Assembly (NCBI RefSeq): GCF_937958655.1 | Contig: NZ_CALGNH010000013.1 | Coordinates: forward strand, 1-64,000 | Reading direction: 5' to 3' | Length of the DNA: 64,000 nt | Origin: an uncultured Winogradskyella sp. | GTDB lineage: Bacteria > Bacteroidota > Bacteroidia > Flavobacteriales > Flavobacteriaceae | Shown here: positions 46,901 through 54,101 of the stretch, in pieces | Position numbering within the stretch: position 1 is the stretch's first letter | Layout: every line of letters begins with the position of its first letter | Translations under genes and position numbers: made by a program | Notes under the pieces: model-generated | Databases searched by the model: none | What the model was told of the DNA's origin: nothing | The model's input: only the letters and a program-made list of their open reading frames with translations

Positions 46901-47090
46901 CAGTACTGAAACCTACGTATTTTAAGAAATCACGACGCGAGGTTGACGAAGACTCTAATGCTTCTTTATCACCTAAAAATTCATCTGTTGGAATTTCCTC
47001 CACAAACTCATTCTGTTGTAGCGTCTCAACAAGAGCGCTATTTTCGTTTAGCTCTTCAACACTTTTCCAGTATTTCTTGTTTGATGACAT
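43965..47090 (-). CDS. actB: Alternative complex III subunit ActB (molybdopterin-oxidoreductase-like Fe-S protein)
   Basis: ActB fuses a molybdopterin-enzyme-like domain that has lost its cofactor with a ferredoxin-like domain carrying a chain of Fe-S clusters. The 1041-residue protein has a modified TAT signal (SRRDFLKYVGFSTAAASLAAC, preceded by about 50 residues as is typical for the family). The degenerate MopB part spans about 80-740. The Fe-S part has Cys motifs CTGCGACVIACH, CQHCNHAPCETVCP, CANNCP and CSMCIQ...CSAACGNGAM, enough for three [4Fe-4S] and one [3Fe-4S]. The second codon region after the TAT motif (LAACEG) keeps a lipobox-like cysteine. It follows actA by 67 bases. Confidence 0.95.
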   Translation of the reverse strand: MSSNKKYWKSVEELNENSALVETLQQNEFVEEIPTDEFLGDKEALESSSTSRRDFLKYVGFSTAAASLAACEGPVIKSIPYVVQPTEIIPGVANYYATTIANGFDFASVLVKTREGRPIKIENNTDAATNGMANARVHASILGLYDILRVKTPMKGDVQISWDTLMSETTSAFNKLSDDKQIVFLTATMPSPSTHKLIEEFSAKYGNVKHISYDAVSESATLDAYQAKYGKRGMANYDFSKAQTIVSVGADFLGDWQGGGFESGYAKNRIPENGKMSRHIQFESNMSLSGANADKRIPLTPSQQKKVLALLSSKITGGAVSVGDLPEYISAAVQSAASEIKKAGSNAVVVTGIQDVNAQTVALEINTYLNSKAFDASTTIKTRQGSNSAIKKLVADMKAGKVGAVIMNGVNPMYTLPNASEFKEGLDKVDVSVAFSLKKDETASNCDYIAAASHNLESWGDLELKSGHYSLMQPTIRPLFNTKQFQEALLVWNGNSASYRDYLKSVWTADILNGKSFNKAVQDGVYVNVTSEEVESPSANEASENDGTDVQAPSSNAARALARSANASGMELTLYTKTGMGDGQQANNPWLQEFPDPITRTTWDNYLTVSRADAEALDLENWNVANGGLNGSYVNVTVNGTTLENVPVIIQPGQAKGTVGLAFGYGRTSEALKDEMKTGVNAYPLYQNFNTVQEVTIEKASGEHEFACVQLHNTLMGRGDIIKETTLEIFNTKDKHVWNKVPEVSLNHVETPVTSPDVDLWDEFDRSIGHHFNLSIDLNACTGCGACVIACHTENNVPVVGKTEMRRSRDMHWLRIDRYYSHQDTFEADDSKKEGFSGLFGDNGSLGGFGQMESPADNPQVAFQPVMCQHCNHAPCETVCPVAATAHGRQGQNHMAYNRCVGTRYCANNCPYKVRRFNWFLYNKNDEFDYFMNDDLGRMVINPDVTVRSRGVMEKCSMCIQKTQKTILDAKREGRLVKDGEFQTACSAACGNGAMVFGDINDKDSKIAELKEDNRAYHLLEHVGTKPNVVYQTKVRNTAEA

Positions 47091-47157
47091 ATTTTATAGT
47101 TATATAGTTGTTAGTTGATAATGATTAGTATTACTAAACTTCAACTGTATCTTTAAT

Positions 47158-48441
47158 TTAATAGTGGCACTTACCACATTCTAATCCTCCCATTTGCGCT
47201 GCCGTTAACTGATCTACACCATACTTTTTTGATAATTCTTCATGAATTTTAGTATAGTACTCGTTATCCTTAACTTTAACATTGGTTTCTCTGTGACAGT
47301 TAATACACCAGCCCATAGTTAACGGTGCATGTTGATACATAATTTCCATTTCCTCTACAGGACCATGACATGTTTGACACTCTACACCTGCCACTGAAAC
47401 GTGCTGCGAGTGATTGAAATATGCAAAGTCTGGAAGGTTATGAATACGAATCCACTTTACTGGTTTTGACTCACCAGTATATCCTGTTCCGTCCCAACCA
47501 ACAGCATCGTATAATTTTTGTATTTCAGCATCGTAATCCACACCATATTCTTTTCCTTCTGCTAAAGTTTCTGGTGCCACATTAGCAATAGCCTTATGGC
47601 AGTTCATACAAATATTTAATGATGGTATACCAGAATGTTTACTAACACGCGCAGAAGAATGACAATATTTACAATCTATAGCGTTATCACCAGCATGTAT
47701 TCTATGCGAATAATGTATTGGCTGCACTGGCTCATAACCTTGATCTACACCCACCTGCATTAAATAACCATACACAAAATAACCACTTGCTAGTAAAAGA
47801 AAAATTGCACTTACTAATACTAAAAATTGATTTTGTATAAAGGCTTTCCAAATTGGCGTACCTTTTTCCTTAACAACCTCTAAACCTTTAGCTTCGGCGA
47901 AACGATTTAATGTACGTCTTACTAAAATTAAGGCCAAGGCTAACAGCCCAAATAAAACAACTAGGGCTCCTAAGATTAAATTATTACCTACTCCAGGCTC
48001 TTTCGAAACAACTTCACCGCCTCCACCATTAACTACAACTGGCTCAGGCTTTGGCTGAGCAGTGTAAGCCAAAATATCAGAAATATCTTGGTCACTTAAT
48101 TGTGGAAAGGCTGTCATTGCCGTTTGATTCCACTCGTTATAAACTTTGTTGGCGTAAGTGTCACCAGACTTAATTAATCCTGCACTGTTTTTAATCCATG
48201 CATTAATCCATGCTCTATCTAAACCTTCTTCCTCTGCTAATCTGGCCTCAACATTCCTTAGCATTGGACCTGTCATATCCCTGTCTAACTTATGACAAGC
48301 AGCACAATTAGCATTAAATAATGATTTACCATTAGCGGCATCGCCTTCTTGAGCGATTAATGATGTCGAAAACGTGAATAATAAAATAAAACCTAAATAT
48401 AGAATCTTTGAGGTTAAATTACGGTAGATCACCTGTTTCAT
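47158..48441 (-). CDS. actA: Alternative complex III subunit ActA, multiheme cytochrome c
   Basis: ActA passes electrons along a heme wire in the periplasm. Six CxxCH motifs are present: CAACH in an N-terminal monoheme cytochrome domain, then CKYCH, CMNCH, CQTCH, CINCH and CGKCH in the pentaheme part. A glycine-rich linker and two membrane helices (NLILGALVVLFGLLALALILV and FLVLVSAIFLLLASGYFVYGYL) separate the two parts. The track start at 48486 adds MKKSYQSLEVNSTNN; the ATG at 48441 gives a cleaner signal sequence, but either is possible. The monoheme domain fused in front differs from the five-heme ActA of other phyla and is the form I recall for Bacteroidota. First gene of the eight-gene operon. 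Confidence 0.93.
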   Translation of the reverse strand: MKQVIYRNLTSKILYLGFILLFTFSTSLIAQEGDAANGKSLFNANCAACHKLDRDMTGPMLRNVEARLAEEEGLDRAWINAWIKNSAGLIKSGDTYANKVYNEWNQTAMTAFPQLSDQDISDILAYTAQPKPEPVVVNGGGGEVVSKEPGVGNNLILGALVVLFGLLALALILVRRTLNRFAEAKGLEVVKEKGTPIWKAFIQNQFLVLVSAIFLLLASGYFVYGYLMQVGVDQGYEPVQPIHYSHRIHAGDNAIDCKYCHSSARVSKHSGIPSLNICMNCHKAIANVAPETLAEGKEYGVDYDAEIQKLYDAVGWDGTGYTGESKPVKWIRIHNLPDFAYFNHSQHVSVAGVECQTCHGPVEEMEIMYQHAPLTMGWCINCHRETNVKVKDNEYYTKIHEELSKKYGVDQLTAAQMGGLECGKCHY

Positions 48442-48521
48442 ATTGTTAGTTGAATTAACTTCTAAACTTTGGTATGATTTTTTCATAAAAAAACTGAAAA
48501 AACATGTTTTTAAAACTCATG

Positions 48522-48529
48522 CAAAAGTA
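48522..48529 (-). promoter_or_regulatory. Possible -7 element for the act-cta operon
   Basis: TACTTTTG on the minus strand matches TAnnTTTG. The -33 triplet is TTC instead of TTG. It lies 35 bases before the track's start and 80 before the preferred ATG of actA. Confidence 0.4.
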
Positions 48530-48625
48530 AGATATAAAGTCGATTTTAGAAATGTTAGCGAACTGTTAATAATCAATTTATAATTATTCTAAATAAGATG
48601 TTCTTAGCATTTACGTTTAATACTA

Positions 48626-48633
48626 TACCTTTG
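48626..48633 (+). promoter_or_regulatory. Possible -7 element for the SPOR-domain gene
   Basis: TACCTTTG matches TAnnTTTG and lies 17 bases before the start codon. At 19 bases upstream is TTA rather than TTG. Confidence 0.4.
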
Positions 48634-48650
48634 CATTTAAACCTTAAGTT

Positions 48651-49034
48651 ATGACACTAAAAATGAAACCATTTAATATCCTCTTAGTCTTAATATTATT
48701 TTGTTTTTCGGTAAATGCTCAACAAGGTGATGTTAACATAGATCAGCATAGCGATATTAACACATTACTAGACTATAAAAAGGATATAAAAACGACTAAA
48801 GTGTACCGTATCCAAGTGTACCAAAGTGTTGATCCGGATCGTGCAGAGCGCGAAAAATCTAATTTTCTTAATACCTATGGTCAATGGCCAGTTGAAATTG
48901 TATGGAACACACCAAATTATAAAGTTTGGGTTGGTAATTTTGCCACACGTTTAGAAGCCGATAGAGCATTAGCTAAAATTAAAAAGAAGTATATGAATGC
49001 CATTATTTTTCAACCTAAGCTCGACAAAAAATAA
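48651..49034 (+). CDS. Small secreted SPOR-domain protein
   Basis: SPOR domains bind denuded septal peptidoglycan. The 127-residue protein has a signal peptide (FNILLVLILFCFSVNAQ) and, from about residue 48, one SPOR-like domain (VYRIQVYQSVDPDRAEREKSNFL, PVEIVWNTPNYKVWVGNFATRLEADRALAKIKKKY, AIIFQP). There is no other domain or membrane anchor. An alternative start is M5. It is divergent from actA and convergent with infB, with a shared terminator between. Role in cell wall or division is inferred only. Confidence 0.9.
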   Translation: MTLKMKPFNILLVLILFCFSVNAQQGDVNIDQHSDINTLLDYKKDIKTTKVYRIQVYQSVDPDRAEREKSNFLNTYGQWPVEIVWNTPNYKVWVGNFATRLEADRALAKIKKKYMNAIIFQPKLDKK

Positions 49035-49059
49035 TACGATTTAAAGCATTTTTAAACAA

Positions 49060-49088
49060 AAAAAACCGACCATTTTGGTCGGTTTTTT
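49060..49088. terminator. Bidirectional terminator between the SPOR gene and infB
   Basis: AAAAAACCGACC and GGTCGGTTTTTT pair around a five-base loop. A-rich left and T-rich right flanks make it work on both strands, ending both convergent transcripts. Confidence 0.92.
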
Positions 49089-49106
49089 AGTTCTATAAAC
49101 ACCATT

Positions 49107-51851
49107 TTACTTAAGGGTCTTTTTAACTTCAACTTCTTGGAAGGCTTCAATAATATCACCTTCTTTTATATCATTATAGCCTTTAACTTGCAATCCACAA
49201 TCGTAACCTTTGGAAACCTCTTTAGCATCATCTTTAAAACGCTTTAGCGATGATAACTCACCAGTATGTACTACCACACCATCTCTAATTAAACGAATGC
49301 CAGAGTTTCTGTAAATTTTGCCATTTGTTACCATACAACCAGCTATGGTACCAATTTTAGAGATCTTAAAGGTTTCTCTAATTTCAGCAGTACCTGTAAC
49401 TTCCTCTTTAACTTCTGGAGATAACATGCCTTCCATAGCGTCTTTAAGATCGTTAATCGCTGCATATATGATGGAATATGTTCTGATATCAATTTCTTCT
49501 TTATCTGCTATGGATCTTGCATTCCCTACAGGCCTCACATTAAATCCAACGATAATCGCATCTGAAGCAGACGCTAATAACACATCACTTTCTGTAATGG
49601 CACCAACTCCTTTATGTATAATATTTACTTGTATTTCTTCAGTGGACAACTTTTGGAAAGAATCTGTTAATGCCTCTACTGAGCCATCCACATCACCTTT
49701 AAGTATAATATTTAATTCTTGGAAATCACCAAGCGCAATACGTCTACCAATTTCGTCTAAGGTTATATGACGTTGTGTTCTCACAGACTGCTCACGCTGC
49801 AATTGGGTACGTTTTGCTGCTATTTGTTTAGCTTCGCGTTCATCCTCAAATACGTTGAATTTATCACCTGCTTGGGGAGCACCATCTAAACCCAAAATAG
49901 AAACTGGTGTTGATGGCCCTGCTTCTTCTACGTCATTACCACGTTCATCATGCATAGCTTTAACCTTACCACTGTTTTTACCAGCTAATACATAATCACC
50001 TACACGTAATGTGCCTGACTGTACTAAAATTGTAGATACATATCCACGACCTTTATCTAAGTAGGCTTCTACTACAGTACCATTGGCTGGTTTTTCAGGA
50101 TTTGCTTGTAATTCTAACAATTCAGCTTCTAAAAGTACTTTTTCTAATAATTCCTTTACACCTGTTCCGAATTTAGCAGAAATATCATGAGACTGAATTT
50201 TACCACCCCAATCTTCAACTAATAAATTCATACTTGCTAAACCTTCTTTTACTTTCTCTGGGTTAGCGTCTGGCTTATCAATTTTATTAATTGCAAATAC
50301 AATTGGAACACCAGCTGCTTGTGCATGAGAAATGGCTTCTTTAGTTTGTGGCATAATAGCATCATCTGCTGCAACTACAATAATAGCAATATCGGTAACT
50401 TGAGCACCACGAGCACGCATTGCTGTAAAAGCCTCGTGACCAGGAGTATCTAAAAACGCTATTTTTTGACCTCCTTCTAATTGTACTCCATAAGCACCAA
50501 TATGTTGTGTTATACCACCAGACTCTCCAGCGATTACATTTTCTTCTCTAATGTAATCTAATAACGATGTTTTTCCATGATCTACGTGTCCCATAACGGT
50601 AACAATTGGTGCACGCGGTTTTAAATCTTTTGGATCGTCTTCTATAATCTCAATAGACTCTTCAATATCTGCTGTTACAAATTCTACAGAATACCCAAAT
50701 TCTTCGGCAACTATAGTTAAAGTTTCTGCGTCTAATCTTTGGTTCATGGTTACCATCATACCTAAAGACATACAAGCGGAAATTACTTGTGTTACACCAA
50801 CGTCCATCATGGTAGCAACCTCACTTACAGTTACAAATTCTGTAACTTTAAGTGTTTTGCTTTCTGCCGCTGCCAACTCTTGATCCATCTCAGTTTGCTG
50901 ACGGTGCTGATCTCTTTTTTCTCTACGGTATTTGGCTCCTTTACCTTTGTTAGATTTTCCTTGAAGCTTTTCTAACGTTTCTCTTACTTGCTTTTGTACT
51001 TCTTCTTCACTAGGCTCCTCTTTAACTACTTTAGGCCTCGTGTTTCCGCGTCCTTTAGCACCACGCCTATTATCAAAGTTTCTTCCACCTCCATCATTTC
51101 CGCCTTTACTTATACGACGTCTTTTACGCTTATTATTATCGTTTGAGGTTTCTTTTTTATCGTCCTTCTTCTTTTTAGGTTTATTAAATTGAGAAAGGTC
51201 AATTTTTTTACCTGTTGTTGTAGGACCTGTTAGCTTCTTATATTGTGTTTTTAAGGTTTCTTCAGCAGGTTCGCCTAAAGCATCTGCTTTTTCTAACTTC
51301 TCTTGTTTTGTTAGTGGTTTTTTCTCTTCTTTTTTTGATTGCTCGGCTTTTGGTGTTTCAACCTTATTTTCGGCTTCAACCTTTGGTAGAGACTTAGGCT
51401 TTTGGCCTTGATTTTCTGATTGTTTTTCCTCTGGCTGTAACGCTATGTTTTTCTCCTCCTTAACCGTCTCATTTTTCTCTTGCTCTACAGCCTTTGTTGG
51501 TTTTTTCTCTAAATCGATTTTACCAACCTGCTTAGGCCCACTGAGATCTGCTTTAGCTTTTACAACGGCTTCTTTTCTGGCTTCTTCTTTTTCCTTTTCT
51601 TCAATTTCGCGCTCGCGCTTTATTCTAAGTTCTTCTTTTTCTTTAAGCTTAGCTTCACTAACCTCTTGAGCTTTTTCACGTTTTGTTGCATCCGTCTGAA
51701 ATTCATCAGACAACGTATCGTAAACCTCTTGTGAAATTTTTGTATTAGGTTTTGCCTCAATTTCTATGCCTTTAGATTCTAAAAAATCTACTGCTCGATC
51801 TAATGAGATATTTAATTCCCTTAATACTTTATTTATTCTAATTTGAGCCAT
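49107..51851 (-). CDS. infB: Translation initiation factor IF-2
   Basis: IF-2 is the GTPase that places initiator tRNA on the ribosome. The 914-residue protein has a long charged N-terminal region rich in K/E (about 60-320), the G domain with [14 protein letters not shown] (G1), DTPGHEAF (G3) and NKIDKPDA (G4), and C-terminal domains II-IV ending in VEVKKTLK. The N-terminal start [31 protein letters not shown] is an IF2-N-type helical module. It ends the rimP-nusA-infB operon, 66 bases after nusA. Confidence 0.97.
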   Translation of the reverse strand: MAQIRINKVLRELNISLDRAVDFLESKGIEIEAKPNTKISQEVYDTLSDEFQTDATKREKAQEVSEAKLKEKEELRIKREREIEEKEKEEARKEAVVKAKADLSGPKQVGKIDLEKKPTKAVEQEKNETVKEEKNIALQPEEKQSENQGQKPKSLPKVEAENKVETPKAEQSKKEEKKPLTKQEKLEKADALGEPAEETLKTQYKKLTGPTTTGKKIDLSQFNKPKKKKDDKKETSNDNNKRKRRRISKGGNDGGGRNFDNRRGAKGRGNTRPKVVKEEPSEEEVQKQVRETLEKLQGKSNKGKGAKYRREKRDQHRQQTEMDQELAAAESKTLKVTEFVTVSEVATMMDVGVTQVISACMSLGMMVTMNQRLDAETLTIVAEEFGYSVEFVTADIEESIEIIEDDPKDLKPRAPIVTVMGHVDHGKTSLLDYIREENVIAGESGGITQHIGAYGVQLEGGQKIAFLDTPGHEAFTAMRARGAQVTDIAIIVVAADDAIMPQTKEAISHAQAAGVPIVFAINKIDKPDANPEKVKEGLASMNLLVEDWGGKIQSHDISAKFGTGVKELLEKVLLEAELLELQANPEKPANGTVVEAYLDKGRGYVSTILVQSGTLRVGDYVLAGKNSGKVKAMHDERGNDVEEAGPSTPVSILGLDGAPQAGDKFNVFEDEREAKQIAAKRTQLQREQSVRTQRHITLDEIGRRIALGDFQELNIILKGDVDGSVEALTDSFQKLSTEEIQVNIIHKGVGAITESDVLLASASDAIIVGFNVRPVGNARSIADKEEIDIRTYSIIYAAINDLKDAMEGMLSPEVKEEVTGTAEIRETFKISKIGTIAGCMVTNGKIYRNSGIRLIRDGVVVHTGELSSLKRFKDDAKEVSKGYDCGLQVKGYNDIKEGDIIEAFQEVEVKKTLK

Positions 51852-51917
51852 AAATTGCCGTAATATACTTAAATCTGTTTATATCAATCTAACTTTGTGG
51901 TTTCAATGTTAAGATTG

Positions 51918-53150
51918 TTAATCTTCGAATTCTTCTTTTAGAATTCTAATAACTTCTAAAATGGTCTCTTCTTCAAGATCTGTACGCTTTACTAAATCGT
52001 TCACATCTTGTTCTAAAACACTTTTTGCAGTATCTAAACCTGCTTTACTAAATTCTGAAATAATCCATTCATCAATTTCATCAGAGAACTCTTTTAACTC
52101 TACATCTTCTTCTGCTCCTTCTCTAAATACATCTATTTCGTACCCTGTTAATTGGCCTGCTAAACGAATGTTATGCCCACCTCTACCAATAGCTTTAGAA
52201 ACTTCTTCTGGTTTTAATAGCACTTCTGCGCGCATATTTTCTTCATCTAATTTTAGAGAGGTAACGCGCGCTGGACTTAAAGCTCTAGTTACAAATAACT
52301 GTAGGTTATTGGTGAAATTAATAACATCAATATTTTCGTTTCCTAGTTCTCTTACAATACCGTGTATACGAGATCCTTTCATACCCACACAGGCACCAAC
52401 TGGGTCTATTCTATCATCATAAGAATCTACAGCAACCTTAGCTTTTTCTCCAGGTATACGTACTACTTTTTTAACGGTTATTAGTCCATCGAATACTTCT
52501 GGTATTTCTTGTTCAAACAATTTCTCCAAAAATAATGGAGATGTTCTAGACATTATAATCGATGGTTTACTTCCTTTTAATTCTACACTCTCTATAACTC
52601 CTCTTACATTTTCTCCTTTTCTAAAGAAATCAGATGGAATTTGTCTGTCTTTTGGAAGTATAATTTCATTACCATCATCGTCTAATAAAATAATTGCTCT
52701 ATGACGGATATGATGCACCTCAGCGGTATAAATTTCTCCTTCTAATTCTTTAAATTGCTTATAGATATTAGTATTATCATGTTCGTGAATTTTAGAAATT
52801 AGGTTTTGTCTTAAGGCTAAAATTGAACGTCTGCCTAGGTCAACAAGCTTTACCTCTTCAGCCACATCCTCACCAACTTCAAAATCTGGTTCTATTTTTT
52901 GAGCTTCTGATAATTCAATTTCTTGATTTGGTTCTTCCACATCACCATCCGCAACAACAATACGGTTTCTCCAAATTTCTAAATCACCTTTATCTGGATT
53001 GATAATAATATCAAAATTATCATCATCGCCATATTTCTTCTTTAATGCATTACGCAACACATCTTCAAGTATCGCCATCAGCGTTACTCTATCGATTAAC
53101 TTATCGTCCTTAAATTCTGAAAATGATTCAATTAATGCTACATTTTCCAT
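51918..53150 (-). CDS. nusA: Transcription termination/antitermination factor NusA
   Basis: NusA binds RNA polymerase and strengthens pausing and intrinsic termination. The 410-residue protein has the N-terminal polymerase-binding domain (LIESFSEFKDDKLIDRVTLMAILEDVLRNALKKKYG), an S1 domain (GEIYTAEVHHIRHRAIILL), and two KH domains (DPVGACVGMKGSRIHGIVRELGNENIDVI and EVSKAIGRGGHNIRLAGQLTGYEIDV). It ends soon after, without the C-terminal acidic repeats of enterobacterial NusA, as is usual outside Proteobacteria. It lies 12 bases after rimP. The hairpin before rimP may make the operon responsive to NusA itself. Confidence 0.97.
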   Translation of the reverse strand: MENVALIESFSEFKDDKLIDRVTLMAILEDVLRNALKKKYGDDDNFDIIINPDKGDLEIWRNRIVVADGDVEEPNQEIELSEAQKIEPDFEVGEDVAEEVKLVDLGRRSILALRQNLISKIHEHDNTNIYKQFKELEGEIYTAEVHHIRHRAIILLDDDGNEIILPKDRQIPSDFFRKGENVRGVIESVELKGSKPSIIMSRTSPLFLEKLFEQEIPEVFDGLITVKKVVRIPGEKAKVAVDSYDDRIDPVGACVGMKGSRIHGIVRELGNENIDVINFTNNLQLFVTRALSPARVTSLKLDEENMRAEVLLKPEEVSKAIGRGGHNIRLAGQLTGYEIDVFREGAEEDVELKEFSDEIDEWIISEFSKAGLDTAKSVLEQDVNDLVKRTDLEEETILEVIRILKEEFED

Positions 53151-53162
53151 AATACCTATGAA

Positions 53163-53624
53163 TTAAAATTTTATTTTAACTTTTGCTTCTTTAATATCAT
53201 TAAAGGCTATCGATGCCTCTTTATTTACCGTTACTTTACCTTTACCTACTGGTTTTGGTTCTCTCGTTTTCCACTGCAACGTAATACCGTTATCTTCAAT
53301 GCTTTTTAATGTACCTTCTATAGTGTTATTATTGGTTTTAACTTCTAAATTACGCCCAACATGTTTACTATACTGTCTTGGCAAAAGTAATGGAGATGCC
53401 GCACCTGATGATAAAACTTCTAAAGAAAAATCATACTCATCTCTATCTAAATTATGCTCTATAGCTCTACTGATAAAAATACAATCTTCTACCAAAACTC
53501 CACGGTCACCATCTATTACAATTTTAATAGCATTACTAGTTGACATAGTAAAGTCTATCAAAAATAAATCTTGACGCTCATTGAGTGCGTTTTGCAATAA
53601 ATCCTCTACCTTACTTTTAAACAT
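53163..53624 (-). CDS. rimP: Ribosome maturation factor RimP
   Basis: RimP assists assembly of the 30S subunit. The 153-residue protein fits the family (old name DUF150): IKIVIDGDRGVLVEDCIFISRAIEHNLD, then DEYDFSLEVLSSGAASPLLLPRQYSKHVGRNLEV with the conserved LEVSSPG-type turn here written LEVLSSGAASPL, and a C-terminal SH3-like part (NTIEGTLKSIEDNGITLQW). It is first in rimP-nusA-infB, with its own promoter and a terminator-like hairpin in the leader. Confidence 0.95.
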   Translation of the reverse strand: MFKSKVEDLLQNALNERQDLFLIDFTMSTSNAIKIVIDGDRGVLVEDCIFISRAIEHNLDRDEYDFSLEVLSSGAASPLLLPRQYSKHVGRNLEVKTNNNTIEGTLKSIEDNGITLQWKTREPKPVGKGKVTVNKEASIAFNDIKEAKVKIKF

Positions 53625-53631
53625 CTACGAT

Positions 53632-53658
53632 AAAAAAGAGAGGACTTTTTGTCCTCTC
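53632..53658 (-). promoter_or_regulatory. Terminator-like hairpin in the rimP-nusA-infB leader (candidate attenuator)
   Basis: Read on the minus strand, GAGAGGAC-AAAAA-GTCCTCTC is a perfect 8-bp stem followed at once by TTTTTT, a textbook intrinsic terminator. It lies between the consensus promoter (53686-53715) and the rimP start (53624), so every operon transcript must pass it. Autoregulation of nusA by such a leader terminator is known in Bacillus; the same function here is inferred. Confidence 0.65.
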
Positions 53659-53685
53659 GCTTATTTATTTCTTTAAATAACGATG

Positions 53686-53715
53686 CAAATATACACTATT
53701 TAAAGGACTTATCAA
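53686..53715 (-). promoter_or_regulatory. Bacteroidota-type promoter for rimP-nusA-infB
   Basis: On the minus strand TTG, exactly 19 bases, then TATATTTG: a full consensus match. Transcription would start near 53679, giving a leader of about 55 bases that contains the hairpin. Confidence 0.75.
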
Positions 53716-53836
53716 AGTAACTTACCTTGTAATTGTTTTTATGAATCCGCAGAGCAAAAGCCATAATCCTAGTTAAAAGCTAAATAAACATTAAAAGTTG
53801 TAATAACTGGGAGCCACAAGCTCTACCTTAAATGAA

Positions 53837-53866
53837 AAATCCTCATTCTGTTTAGAATGAGGATTT
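53837..53866 (-). terminator. Terminator after tRNA-Gln
   Basis: AAATCCTCATTCT and AGAATGAGGATTT form a perfect 13-bp stem with a GTTT loop, ten bases beyond the 3' end of the tRNA. The minus-strand tail is only moderately T-rich (TTTTTCATTT). Confidence 0.8.
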
Positions 53867-53875
53867 AAATTTTTG

Positions 53876-53948
53876 TTGGCCTACTAGGGCTCGAACCTAG
53901 ACTCTTCTGGACCAAAACCAGACGTGTTGCCAGTTACACCATAGGCCA
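53876..53948 (-). tRNA. tRNA-Gln (anticodon TTG)
   Basis: The 73-base minus-strand sequence folds into a full cloverleaf: acceptor stem TGGCCTA/TAGGCCA (7 bp), D stem GTGT/ACAC, anticodon stem TCTGG/CCAGA with loop TTTTGGT (anticodon TTG, reading CAA and CAG), T stem CTAGG/CCTAG with loop TTCGAGC, and discriminator A. CCA is not encoded. It lies upstream of rimP-nusA-infB on the same strand but has its own promoter and terminator. Confidence 0.95.
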
Positions 53949-53966
53949 ATCTCTTAAATGAGGGTG

Positions 53967-53996
53967 CAAATTTAAAACAAAGTTTGTCTTAGGCAA
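53967..53996 (-). promoter_or_regulatory. Bacteroidota-type promoter for tRNA-Gln
   Basis: On the minus strand TTG, exactly 19 bases, then TAAATTTG, a full consensus match. The predicted start lies about 12 bases before the mature tRNA 5' end. Confidence 0.75.
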
Positions 53997-54101
53997 AAAA
54001 AATATGGAAAAATAATTCATTTTACTTAACGTTAACTTAAAAGTGTAGGCATTATTATAATAATTAGTAAATTCGTCCCACATCAATTAGAGTCCTTTTT
54101 C

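Noticed and set aside
51445-52422. Plus-strand ORFs opposite infB and nusA (51445-51669, 51961-52422)
   Set aside because: Serine- and phenylalanine-rich shadows of lysine/glutamate-rich coding sequence; the genes on the minus strand are certain.
53876-53996. tRNA-Gln as an integration site of a mobile element
   Set aside because: No integrase, no direct repeat of the tRNA 3' end seen nearby, and all flanking genes are core genes.
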